DNA of 64,000 bases from Paraburkholderia acidisoli (GTDB lineage: Bacteria; Pseudomonadota; Gammaproteobacteria; Burkholderiales; Burkholderiaceae): positions 434,001-498,000 of the forward strand of contig NZ_CP046914.1 of the NCBI RefSeq assembly GCF_009789675.1, given 5' to 3'. How positions within the stretch are numbered: the stretch's first letter is position 1; every line of letters starts with the position of its first letter. The position numbers were made by a program, and so were the translations under genes. A model generated the notes under the pieces. The model did no database searches. It was not told the origin of the DNA and saw nothing but the letters and a program-made list of their open reading frames with translations. Positions 42,582 to 50,876 of this stretch are shown one piece after another.

Positions 42582-43994
42582 TCAGTTCTCGAGCTGTTCG
42601 AGCACCTGACCCTTCGTTTCGATACCGAGCCAGTGAATCACCACGGCGGCGAGGAACAGCACCGCGCCGAACGCGTAGAACGCCACGCTGATATTCGCGG
42701 TGATCGTCTTCGAGACGAGCGCCGGGGCCGCGATCGCGGCAATCTTGAGCCACGCGCTGCCCACGCCGCAGCCGAGCGCCCGCACGCTGGTCGGGTACAA
42801 CTCCGGCGTGTACACATAGGCGGTGATGAAGCCGCAACCGAGCAAGCCGAACGACAGCGCGCAGAACGCGCCCACCACGTACACCGAGCTGTCGTGGAAG
42901 ATCGCCGCGCAGAACAGCGCCAGCGCGCACAGCACGAACGACACGTTGATCACCGGCTTGCGGCCCACCTTGTCGACCACCAGCGCGCAGACCAGCGAGC
43001 CGATCACGCCGAGCACCGAAGCGCCCACCGCGAGATTCAGCGCGAGTTGCAGCGGCGCGTGATAAACCGTCTTGTAGATGGTCGGCAGCCACGTGAGCAG
43101 GCCGTACTGGATCACGCCGCAGGTCATCCACAGCATGGCCACGGCAATCGTGCGCTTGAGGTACAGCGGGCCGAACAGGTCGCGCACGGTGCGCTTCGGG
43201 TGCGCGGCGGAAAGCTGCGCCTGGCGCACGTCGTCGGTTTGCGGCAGCGGCGGCAGCGGACCCTTGACGCTGGCTTCGAACGCGGCGATCGACTCGGCGG
43301 CTTCCGCCATGCGGCCGCGTTGACCGAGCCAGCGCGGCGACTCGGGCACGAGATGGCGCAGCGTGAAGAACAGGATCAGCGGAATGCCGCCCACGAAGTA
43401 GATCACTTCCCAGCCGAGCTTCGGCACGAGCCACGCGCCCAGCGCATTCGACACCAGCAGGCCGATCGGGAAAATGATCTCGTACAGCAGCACGAAACGG
43501 CCGCGGCCGTGAGCGCGCGTGATTTCGCTGATATACGCCGCCGCAACTGGCAGCTCGCCGCCGAGCCCGATGCCCTGCGCCGCGCGCAGCGCCACGAACA
43601 CCGCGTACGACGGCGCGAAGCCGCAGGCAATGCTGGTCACGCCGATAATGCCCGAGCTCCACGCGATCGTCTTCACGCGGCCGTAGCGTTCCGCCAGCGC
43701 CGGAAACAGCAGCGCGCCGATCAGTTGCCCGACCGAGCCCGCCGCGATCAGAAACGCGATCTGCGAGGGCGAGAGATGCCACTTCGCGATCAGCATCGGC
43801 AGCGTCGCCGCAATGGCGATCACGTCGAAGCCGTCGAAAAACGTCGCGCAGCCAATCAGTACACGCGCGCGCACCTGCATCGCGTTGCCGGGCAGCCGCT
43901 CCATGCGGGCAACGATGCCGCCCATCGACAGACCGGTCGACGCGCTCGCCGCGCCAACTCCTGCTGCACTGTTCACCTCGACCTTCATTTCCAT
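42582..43994 (-). CDS. MFS transporter, aromatic acid:H+ symporter type
   Basis: A 470-aa 12-helix carrier. It has the AAHS-type motif ATFFDGFDVIAIAATLP in helix 1, and FPALAERYGRVKTI and DKVGRKPVI loops typical of MFS sugar/aromatic acid symporters. It heads the operon with the Rieske oxygenase, so it should import the substrate. The open frame runs to 44147; starts at 43988, 43994 (ATG) or 44030 (GTG) are all possible, and none has a strong ribosome site. The 44055 palindrome lies just upstream. Confidence 0.88.
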   Translation of the reverse strand: MEMKVEVNSAAGVGAASASTGLSMGGIVARMERLPGNAMQVRARVLIGCATFFDGFDVIAIAATLPMLIAKWHLSPSQIAFLIAAGSVGQLIGALLFPALAERYGRVKTIAWSSGIIGVTSIACGFAPSYAVFVALRAAQGIGLGGELPVAAAYISEITRAHGRGRFVLLYEIIFPIGLLVSNALGAWLVPKLGWEVIYFVGGIPLILFFTLRHLVPESPRWLGQRGRMAEAAESIAAFEASVKGPLPPLPQTDDVRQAQLSAAHPKRTVRDLFGPLYLKRTIAVAMLWMTCGVIQYGLLTWLPTIYKTVYHAPLQLALNLAVGASVLGVIGSLVCALVVDKVGRKPVINVSFVLCALALFCAAIFHDSSVYVVGAFCALSFGLLGCGFITAYVYTPELYPTSVRALGCGVGSAWLKIAAIAAPALVSKTITANISVAFYAFGAVLFLAAVVIHWLGIETKGQVLEQLEN

Positions 43995-44054
43995 AAGGGT
44001 TGCGTCGTCAAGTAGCGGTTGAACGGTCACCGTGGTCTCTTTCTCGGGCCACTT

Positions 44055-44070
44055 GTTCCGTATAAGGAAC
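44055..44070. promoter_or_regulatory. IclR-type operator, copy 3 (Rieske/MFS operon)
   Basis: GTTCCGTATAAGGAAC, 15/16 identical to the copy at 36687 and extended to TTGTTCC and GGAACAA arms. It lies in the divergent region between the MFS-Rieske operon and the flavin monooxygenase, 61 bases from the MFS ATG at 43994. Confidence 0.7.
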
Positions 44071-44313
44071 AACGATTCGTATATGGTGAATTTTACGCCG
44101 TGTCTTTGCCCGGAAAAAAATGATTTTGGGATCTTCAGGGAAAACACTGACGCGCTACGTCGCCAACGCCGCCAATCGTGCTTGACACCGTTTTATGTAT
44201 CGCATTCGGGCCACAGAAAGCGTTGCGGACAAAATAAAAAGCTCTCACAATCGGCACTGTTCATTTTCTTAACACACAGTTCATTTTTGAACACATCCCA
44301 TAGAGAGAGCATT
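44071..44313. promoter_or_regulatory. Promoter region of the flavin monooxygenase gene
   Basis: AT-rich leader between the operator at 44055 and the ATG at 44314. No credible gene lies here. A purine-rich GAGAGAG ribosome site precedes the ATG. It probably carries the promoters of both divergent genes together with the operator. Confidence 0.5.
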
Positions 44314-45444
44314 ATGTTGAAGGTCGGGATCAATGGCGGCGGGATCGGCGGGCTGGCGGCGGCCATCGCCATCGGGCGCGCGGGACACGAGGTCACGGTG
44401 TTCGAGCAGGCGGAAGCGTTCGGCCGGGTCGGCGCCGACATCAACCTGACGCCGAACGCGGTGCGCGCGCTCGACGGCCTCGGGGTTGGCGAGTTGCTAC
44501 GCGAGACGGCGGCGCGTCCGTCGGCGCGTATCAGCCGCATGTGGGACACGGGCGCGGAAACCTCGCGTCTGCCGATGTCGGACGAAGCCGAGCGCCAGTA
44601 CGGCGCGCCGCAATTGACCATGCATCGCGCCGACGTCGTGAATGCGCTCGCGCAGGCCGTGCCCGCCGAGCGGCTGCGGCTCGGCCATCGCGTGAAGGGG
44701 TTCGCGCAGCGCGAAGACGGCGCGACCGTCACGCTCGCAAACGGCGGCGCGCACGACTTCGACCTCGTGATCGGCGCGGACGGCATTCATTCGGGCGTGC
44801 GCGAATTCGTCTTCGGCGAGGACCGGCCGCAATTCACCGGCGTGGTCTCGTACCGCGCGGTGGTGCCCGCCACGAAACTCGCAGGCCTCGAACTGGGCAC
44901 GTTCGTGAAGTGGTGGGGCCCGACGCCCGAATCGCAGATCGTGACCTTCCCGCTCAATCGCGGCCGCGACGTGTTCATCTTCGCGACCACGGCGCAAACC
45001 GACTGGACCAACGAGTCGTGGACCGCGCCGGGCGACCCGGACGCGCTGCGCGACGCCTATCAGCACTTCCACGCCGACGCCCGCGCGCTGCTCGCCGCGT
45101 GCGACACCGTGCTCGCCTCCGCGCTGTACGTGCGCGACCCGCTGCCGCTGTGGAGCCGCGGCAGCTTCACGCTGCTCGGCGACGCCTGTCACCCGATGAT
45201 GCCGTTCATGGCGCAAGGCGCGGGCATGGCGATCGAAGACGCCGTGGTGCTGTCGCGCGCGCTTCAGGACGCATCGCCCGCCACGCTCGGCGCGGCACTG
45301 CAGCGCTACGAAAACGCGCGCCGCGAGCGCACCGCGCGCATCCAGATCGGCTCGCGCGGCAACAACTGGCTGAAGGAAGGCGGCAACGCGGACTGGGTCT
45401 ACGGCTACGACGCCTGGGCCGTACCGCTGGCATCTCTGGCATGA
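44314..45444 (+). CDS. FAD-dependent aromatic monooxygenase (6-hydroxynicotinate 3-monooxygenase/salicylate hydroxylase-like)
   Basis: A 376-aa group A flavin monooxygenase. It has GGGIGGLAAAIAIG (9-22), the DG motif in DLVIGADGIHS, and GDACHPMMPFMAQGAGMAIEDA for the FAD ribityl site. LTMHRADV, VKWWGP, the DPLPLWSRG run and the C-terminal NNWL...DWVYGYDAW closely resemble NicC (6-hydroxynicotinate 3-monooxygenase) as I remember it. Such enzymes hydroxylate with or without loss of CO2. It is divergent from the MFS-Rieske operon and may act with it. Confidence 0.88.
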   Translation: MLKVGINGGGIGGLAAAIAIGRAGHEVTVFEQAEAFGRVGADINLTPNAVRALDGLGVGELLRETAARPSARISRMWDTGAETSRLPMSDEAERQYGAPQLTMHRADVVNALAQAVPAERLRLGHRVKGFAQREDGATVTLANGGAHDFDLVIGADGIHSGVREFVFGEDRPQFTGVVSYRAVVPATKLAGLELGTFVKWWGPTPESQIVTFPLNRGRDVFIFATTAQTDWTNESWTAPGDPDALRDAYQHFHADARALLAACDTVLASALYVRDPLPLWSRGSFTLLGDACHPMMPFMAQGAGMAIEDAVVLSRALQDASPATLGAALQRYENARRERTARIQIGSRGNNWLKEGGNADWVYGYDAWAVPLASLA

Positions 45445-45480
45445 TGCCAATCCCTTCCTGACCGACCGAGCGTGACCCGC

Positions 45481-46242
45481 ATGACCGCTTCTCCCGAACG
45501 TCGCGCCGATTCATCGGGCGCGGTCGAGCGCTCGCTGCGCCTGCTGCGCTTCATCGCCGAAGGCGGCAGCACGCGCAATATCGCGGACACCGCGCGCCGC
45601 ATCGGCGTGAACCGCGTCACGCTGATGCGGCTCATCGCCACGCTGGAGCAGGCGGGCATGATCGTGGCGGGCGACACGGGGCACCGGCTCGGCCTGCCGT
45701 TCCTCACACTCGCCTCCGCCGCGCTCGGCTCGTCCAGCCTGATCGCGCGGGCGCGCGAAGTGTTGCCGGGGCTCGCGGCCGCCACGCGCATGTCGGCGTA
45801 TCTCGTGGTGCGCGAGGAGCACGAGATCGTCTACTGGCTCGCCGAAACGCCGGACACGCCGCTCGTGAGCCAGATACGCGTGGGCAGCCGCCTGCCTGCG
45901 TACCGCGCCACGCCGGGCCTCGCCATGCTCGCCCAGCTCGCCGAGACCGAAGTCGCGAACCTGTGCGACTCGGCATGGCACGACGACGACGCGCCCACGT
46001 GGGACGCGCTCGCGAAACGCCTCGCGCCCATTCGCGCCGAAGGTTGCGCATGGAGCCATTCGGGTCTGGAGCCGGGCATCGATTCGTGCGCGGCGCCCAT
46101 CGTGAGCGGCGACGGCACCGTGCTCGCGGCGTTGAGCGTGGCCGGCCCGTCGCAACTTTTTCTGGAGGCGCCGCGCTCCTCCGAGGCGCTCGCCGAACAC
46201 GTGAAGTCGGCGGCGGCGCAGATTTCGCGGCTGGTGGGCTGA
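45481..46242 (+). CDS. IclR-family transcriptional regulator (IclR-3)
   Basis: A 253-aa IclR regulator. The helix-turn-helix is NIADTARRIGVNRVTLMRLI (about 33-52), which differs from IclR-1 and IclR-2. The GAF-like domain follows from about 75. It starts 36 bases after the flavin monooxygenase stop and is likely cotranscribed with it. An earlier GTG at 45472 adds three residues. It may sense a later or different metabolite of the same pathway. Confidence 0.88.
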   Translation: MTASPERRADSSGAVERSLRLLRFIAEGGSTRNIADTARRIGVNRVTLMRLIATLEQAGMIVAGDTGHRLGLPFLTLASAALGSSSLIARAREVLPGLAAATRMSAYLVVREEHEIVYWLAETPDTPLVSQIRVGSRLPAYRATPGLAMLAQLAETEVANLCDSAWHDDDAPTWDALAKRLAPIRAEGCAWSHSGLEPGIDSCAAPIVSGDGTVLAALSVAGPSQLFLEAPRSSEALAEHVKSAAAQISRLVG

Positions 46243-46278
46243 GCGCGAGCGGGTGCGCACACGCTCGCGCAAAGGCCT

Positions 46279-47178
46279 TCAGGCGCTCCGTGAAAAGCGC
46301 TGGCCGAGTTCGCGCAGCCACGCGAGGAACAACTCGATCGCCGGATCGTCGATACGCGCGTGGCGCACGTAGCTGCAATAGCGCCACGCGGGCAGCGCGG
46401 GCCCGTCGAACGGAAACACGAGCCGCCCTTCCTGCACGTCGAGCGCGACCAGCGCGGTCGGTCCCATCGCCACGCCCAAGCCGTCGATGGCGGCCTGCAG
46501 GGTGAGATAGAAATGATCGAGCTGCTGCGCGTTGCGCGCCGCCAGCCCCGCGTGGCCGCTCGCCGCGAGCCACTCCGCCCACAGCCCCGGATACGTCGCG
46601 CTATGCAGCAGCGTGTGCTGCGCGAGGTCCGCGACCGTGCGGATCGGATGCGCTTCCAGCACCTTCGGCGAGCACACCGGCAAGCGCACTTCCGATAAAA
46701 ATTCGTGGGCCACGAAGCCCGTGGACTTCTGCTCGCTGCCGCGTATCGCCACGTCGCAGTCGTCGCCGAGTTTTTCGATCGGCTCGTCGGACGTCGTGAG
46801 CCGGACTTCCACGGCCGGATGCGTCAACTGAAAACCGGAAAGCTGCGGCAACAGCCAGCGCAACGCAAAAGTGGTGGGCGCGTTCACACGCACGATCTGC
46901 GCGCGCGTGGACCGCACCTGCTCGTGCGTCGCGAGCGCGATGCGATCGAGCGCCGCCGAGATTTCCGGCAGATACGCGCGCCCCGCCGCGGTCAGCACCA
47001 CGCGCCGCCCGCGTCGCTCGAACAGCGGATGCCCGAGCCACGCTTCCAGTTGCCCGACCTGGCGGCTCACCGCACCGTGCGTGACGCACAGCTCGCCGGC
47101 GGCGGCGGAAAAACTCTCCGCACGGGCCGCGGCTTCGAATACGCGCAACGCGTTCAACGGGGGCAAGCGACGGGCCAT
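46279..47178 (-). CDS. LysR-family regulator (GcvA-like)
   Basis: A 299-aa LysR protein with the GcvA-type N-terminus (PPLNALRVFEAAARAESFSA), helix-turn-helix ELCVTHGAVSRQVGQLEAWLG, and an effector-binding domain. It is divergent from the purA-like gene, 142 bases apart, so control of that gene is likely. It is convergent with IclR-3. Confidence 0.9.
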   Translation of the reverse strand: MARRLPPLNALRVFEAAARAESFSAAAGELCVTHGAVSRQVGQLEAWLGHPLFERRGRRVVLTAAGRAYLPEISAALDRIALATHEQVRSTRAQIVRVNAPTTFALRWLLPQLSGFQLTHPAVEVRLTTSDEPIEKLGDDCDVAIRGSEQKSTGFVAHEFLSEVRLPVCSPKVLEAHPIRTVADLAQHTLLHSATYPGLWAEWLAASGHAGLAARNAQQLDHFYLTLQAAIDGLGVAMGPTALVALDVQEGRLVFPFDGPALPAWRYCSYVRHARIDDPAIELFLAWLRELGQRFSRSA

Positions 47179-47320
47179 GACATCGTCCTATGTGATTTTT
47201 CCTGACAAGCTAGATGATTTTATATCGCTTTTCGCAAGCTGCTGTGATGCTTATATTTTGCCCTTTCGTCGCAGATTCGCTCGTGGATCTGTTCGATAAA
47301 CTCACCAGGGAAATAGCCGG
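47179..47320. promoter_or_regulatory. Divergent promoter between LysR and adenylosuccinate synthetase genes
   Basis: 142 bases of AT-richer sequence with no ORF. A LysR-type box may lie here. Nothing further can be defined by eye. Confidence 0.4.
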
Positions 47321-48631
47321 ATGTCGAATGTTGTGGTGGTCGGCGCGCAATGGGGCGATGAAGGAAAAGGCCGAATCGTGGATTGGCTGGCCGAGAGCGC
47401 GAATATCGTGGTCCGTTACAACGGCGGCCACAACGCCGGGCACACGCTGGTCGTGGACGGCCGCACCTACAAGCTCGCGCTGCTGCCGAGCGGTGTGGTG
47501 CGCGGCAAGCTCGGCCTGATCGGCAACGGCGTGGCGCTCGATCCCGAGGCGCTGCTCGCGGAAATCGACCGCATGGCCGCGCTGGGTATCCACGTGACGC
47601 CCGAGGTGCTGCAAATCGCCGAAACGGCCACGCTCGTGCTGCCGGTGCATCGTGCGATCGACGCCGCCCAGGAGCGGCTGCGCGCGCAACCGCTCGGCAC
47701 GACGCTGCGCGGTATCGGCCCGGCATACGAGGACAAGATCGGCCGCCGCGGCCTGCGCGTGTGCGATCTCGCCGATCCGGCGCGGCTTGCGCAACAACTC
47801 GCCGCGCTGCTCGATCACCACAACGCGTGGCTGCGCGGCTCGGGCCTGGAACCGTTCGCGCTCGAACCGATGCTGGGCGATCTGCTGGCGATGGCGCCGC
47901 GCGTGCTGCCGTTCGTCGGCCGCGTGTGGGAACGGCTCGACGCCGCGCACACGGCGGGCGAGCGCGTGGTGTTCGAAGGCTCGCAGGCCGTCATGCTCGA
48001 CGTGGATTGGGGCAGCTATCCCTACGTGACGTCGTCGAGCACCGTCGCGGCGGGCGCGGCGAGCGGCGCGGGCATCGCGCCCTCGCGTCTCGGGCGCGTG
48101 CTCGGCGTGAGCAAGGTCTACGCAACGCGGGTGGGCGAAGGCCCGTTCACCTCGGAAGCGCACGGCGCGACCGGCGACACGCTGCGGCAACGCGGCGGCG
48201 AATACGGCGTCAACACGGGCCGCCCGCGCCGCTGCGGCTGGCTCGATATCGTGCAGTTGCGCCAGAGCAGCAAGGTCGCGGGCATCGACCTGCTCGCGCT
48301 GACCAAGCTCGACGTGCTCGACGGTTTCGAATCGATCTCGCTGTGCGTGGGCTACACGCTCGACGGCGCGCGTATCGACTATCTGCCCGCCAGCGAGGCC
48401 GAACAGCAGCGCCTCGAGCCTGTGTACGAGCACTTCCCCGGCTGGCGCGGCAACACGCGCGGCGTGCGTTCGTGGGACGCGTTGCCGCGCGAAGCGCAGG
48501 CGCTGATCGAAGCGATCCAGCGCGAGGCGGGCGTGACAGTCGCGATGATCACGACCGGCCCGGAACGCGACGATGCGATCGTGCTGCGCGCGCCGTTCGC
48601 CGATGCCGAGCGCGCCGCCATCGCCCGTTGA
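47321..48631 (+). CDS. purA: Adenylosuccinate synthetase
   Basis: A 436-aa GTP-dependent ligase joining IMP and aspartate. The catalytic D13 (QWGDEGKG) and H41 (GGHNAGHT) match E. coli numbering. GTTLRGIGPAYEDK, GRPRRCGWLD and TKLDVLDG complete the signature set, so it should be active. It is about 10 residues shorter than usual Burkholderiales PurA and its sequence departs from that type (for example SNVVVVGAQWGDEGKGRIVDW). There are no purine or hisZ/hflK neighbours; it stands divergent from a LysR gene. It is probably a second, regulated copy. Confidence 0.92.
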   Translation: MSNVVVVGAQWGDEGKGRIVDWLAESANIVVRYNGGHNAGHTLVVDGRTYKLALLPSGVVRGKLGLIGNGVALDPEALLAEIDRMAALGIHVTPEVLQIAETATLVLPVHRAIDAAQERLRAQPLGTTLRGIGPAYEDKIGRRGLRVCDLADPARLAQQLAALLDHHNAWLRGSGLEPFALEPMLGDLLAMAPRVLPFVGRVWERLDAAHTAGERVVFEGSQAVMLDVDWGSYPYVTSSSTVAAGAASGAGIAPSRLGRVLGVSKVYATRVGEGPFTSEAHGATGDTLRQRGGEYGVNTGRPRRCGWLDIVQLRQSSKVAGIDLLALTKLDVLDGFESISLCVGYTLDGARIDYLPASEAEQQRLEPVYEHFPGWRGNTRGVRSWDALPREAQALIEAIQREAGVTVAMITTGPERDDAIVLRAPFADAERAAIAR

Positions 48632-48644
48632 TTTCCGTCGTGCT

Positions 48645-49508
48645 TCAGTCGCGCGGCGGCGGCACCTGCCCCAGCGTCAACGCGGCCATGGCGGACCAGT
48701 CGAGTTCGCCCATGCCCGCCGCCACGGTGTCCGACATGCGCTCGCGCACGGCCGCGAGCATCGGCAACGCGCGGCCGGTTTCGCTGGCCGCTTCCGTGGC
48801 GAGACGCAAGTCCTTCAAACCGAGCCTCGCCTTGAAACCGGGCTCGTAGCGGTTCGCCGCGATGTTCGCCGAATACACCTGATACGAGCGGCTGCCGAAC
48901 AGCGTCGCGAGGATCAGCTCGAAGAACGACTCGCGCGCGAGACCGTTGCTCTCGGTGAGCACCACGGCTTCCGCCATCGCCTCGATCGCCATCGTGATCA
49001 TCATGTTGCAGGCGATCTTGGCGGCATTCGCCGTGGGCGCATCGGGGCCCATGTCCCAGACGCGTTTGCCGATCACGTCGAGCAGCGGCCGCACCTTTGC
49101 CAGCGCTTCGGGCGGGCCGCCCGCGAGCACGTTGAGTTCGCCCTTCGCGGCCACGTCGGGGCGGCCGAGCACGGGCGCCGAGACATACGCGAGGCCCGCA
49201 GCCGCATGCTGCGCCGCGAGTTCGCGCGCGAACGCCACCGAGATCGTCGATGTCACCACGTGCACGAGGCCCTTGCGCGCGCCTTCGAGCACGCCGGGCG
49301 CGAGCAGCGTCTCGCGGATCGCGTTGTCGTCGGCGAGCATGGTGAAGGCGGCGTCGCCCTGCAAGGCTTCTACTTGCGAGGCCACCATCGTCACGCCCTC
49401 CACCGCGCCGCCCGAGCGGTTCCATGCCTTGACCGTGTGCCCCGCGCCCGCAAGATTGCGCGCCATCACGCTGCCCATGGCGCCGAGTCCGAGAATGCCG
49501 ATTTCCAT
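48645..49508 (-). CDS. NAD(P)-dependent beta-hydroxyacid dehydrogenase (3-hydroxyisobutyrate dehydrogenase family)
   Basis: A 287-aa dehydrogenase. The Rossmann motif GLGAMGSVMARNLAGAGH opens the protein, followed by substrate loop VSAPVLGRPDVAAKG and the catalytic lysine in NAAKIACNMMITM. Family members oxidise 3-hydroxyisobutyrate, tartronate semialdehyde or related acids. It is the last gene of the minus-strand operon running from 51601 and converges on purA with a 13-base gap. Confidence 0.88.
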   Translation of the reverse strand: MEIGILGLGAMGSVMARNLAGAGHTVKAWNRSGGAVEGVTMVASQVEALQGDAAFTMLADDNAIRETLLAPGVLEGARKGLVHVVTSTISVAFARELAAQHAAAGLAYVSAPVLGRPDVAAKGELNVLAGGPPEALAKVRPLLDVIGKRVWDMGPDAPTANAAKIACNMMITMAIEAMAEAVVLTESNGLARESFFELILATLFGSRSYQVYSANIAANRYEPGFKARLGLKDLRLATEAASETGRALPMLAAVRERMSDTVAAGMGELDWSAMAALTLGQVPPPRD

Positions 49509-49547
49509 GTGCCTGCTCCTTTTGATCAGGAATGCGGATTAATTCGC

Positions 49548-50546
49548 TTACGCTTCCGTTTTACGCACGATCCAGTCGAGCACCGGCGCGAGCGCCTCGT
49601 CCGAGTTGCGTTCGTAGATCAGACCGTGACCGTTGCCGCGCACGCCGTGATCGGCGAGCGCGAGCAGTTCCGCCGACGCACCGCACGCGTTGAGGAACGC
49701 GGCCGTGGGCGGACTCGCCGCCGCGAACGCCGAGGCTTCCGCCGTCACGATCAGGATCGGCAAGCCGGCGAGCGCGGGCAGCGCGTAGTCGCCCGCGCGC
49801 ATCTCGCGCAGCGCGGCGGGGTCGTGCACGGGCGGCTCGAACGTCAGCGGCGCGGCCGTGGGTCCCCAACGCATCGCGCCGATGTTGGGAATCGCCGCGA
49901 ACGGCGGCCCCATCGGCTCGATCGCGGCGATGGCCTTGACGAGCCGCGGGCGCCGGTCCGCCACGAGCCAGCCGTCCGGCCCCGACGCCGAATGCGTGAT
50001 CAGAATGGCCGGGCCGATGCGGTCGAGCAGCGCGGCGGTGCGATCGGCATCCATCGTTTCGGACAACTCGAGATCGCGCGGCAGCGGGCCATAACCGGCG
50101 ATGAATTCGTCCATCGCCGCGGTGTCGTCGCTGGCGAACGGCCATTGCGTGTGACGCGCGTCGTCGCCGGGAAAATAGATGCGCTGGCCGCCTTCGTACA
50201 AGAACGGCGGCCCCATCTCGCCGAGCGTATCGACGTGATACGGCGAGCGGCCGTGGCCGGGGCGGTCCACGACCAGCACAGCATAACCGGCCTCGACGAG
50301 CCGTTGCGCCCAGCCCGGCCGGCCGTCGGGCGTGTCGAACCATTCGGTGCCCTGAAAGCCGCCGCCATGCATGAGCACAACGGGCCACGGCCGCACGACC
50401 TGCTCGGGCGCTTCCCATTCGACGTACATCGGCCCGCGTTGAACCGTTTTATCGCCAGTCGTCACGCGTTCGCCAGCGATCCAGAAATGCCCGCGCCGGA
50501 TCGTGCGCGCGGCGGTCGTGGTCCACGGTGCAAAAGCTTCGCTCAT
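49548..50546 (-). CDS. Alpha/beta hydrolase (secreted-esterase-like)
   Basis: A 332-aa alpha/beta hydrolase without an obvious signal peptide. It shows LMHGGGFQGTEW for the oxyanion hole, the nucleophile elbow THSASGPDG and a C-terminal GNGHGLIYE histidine. DRPGHGRSPYH is the usual strand-loop. Relatives hydrolyse esters or amides. It lies between the EthD gene (12 bases away) and the beta-hydroxyacid dehydrogenase. Confidence 0.83.
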   Translation of the reverse strand: MSEAFAPWTTTAARTIRRGHFWIAGERVTTGDKTVQRGPMYVEWEAPEQVVRPWPVVLMHGGGFQGTEWFDTPDGRPGWAQRLVEAGYAVLVVDRPGHGRSPYHVDTLGEMGPPFLYEGGQRIYFPGDDARHTQWPFASDDTAAMDEFIAGYGPLPRDLELSETMDADRTAALLDRIGPAILITHSASGPDGWLVADRRPRLVKAIAAIEPMGPPFAAIPNIGAMRWGPTAAPLTFEPPVHDPAALREMRAGDYALPALAGLPILIVTAEASAFAAASPPTAAFLNACGASAELLALADHGVRGNGHGLIYERNSDEALAPVLDWIVRKTEA

Positions 50547-50558
50547 TGGGAATCCTGA

Positions 50559-50876
50559 TTAAATTGCCGCCGCGCGCGTGCGGCGCGGCGTCATGTCGGT
50601 GAAATTCGCGACGTCGGCCATCACTTCGGCGCTTTCCGGCGAACCGAACGCGGCCGCCACGGCGGCGGCGTCGCGGAACGTGCACTCGCACACGGCCTGC
50701 GTGCCGTCCTGCGCCACGGCCGGGAAAAACGCCGCGACACGCAGCAAGCCGTAGCGCGACCAAAGCCGCAGCACGAGCGGCAGATGACGCTCCACGTACC
50801 ACGCGCGATCGAAGCGCGCGTGCGCTTCGCCTGTGTAAGTCACGTGGATCGTGACCGTGTCTCCCGTCGCGCTCAT
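50559..50876 (-). CDS. EthD-family protein (ferredoxin-like dimer)
   Basis: A 105-aa EthD-domain protein: DRAWYVERHLPLVLRLW is the diagnostic block and ESAEVMADVANFTDM the C-terminal one. EthD proteins accompany ether-degrading P450s or act as small isomerase/cyclase-like proteins. It overlaps the SDR gene by 4 bases (ATGA). No P450 is in the neighbourhood, so the second role seems more likely. Confidence 0.85.
   Translation of the reverse strand: MSATGDTVTIHVTYTGEAHARFDRAWYVERHLPLVLRLWSRYGLLRVAAFFPAVAQDGTQAVCECTFRDAAAVAAAFGSPESAEVMADVANFTDMTPRRTRAAAI

Noticed and set aside
48573..50558. 661-codon plus-strand frame opposite the dehydrogenase and hydrolase genes
   Set aside because: No recognisable domain and it conflicts with operon genes that have motifs and overlapping start/stop codons.
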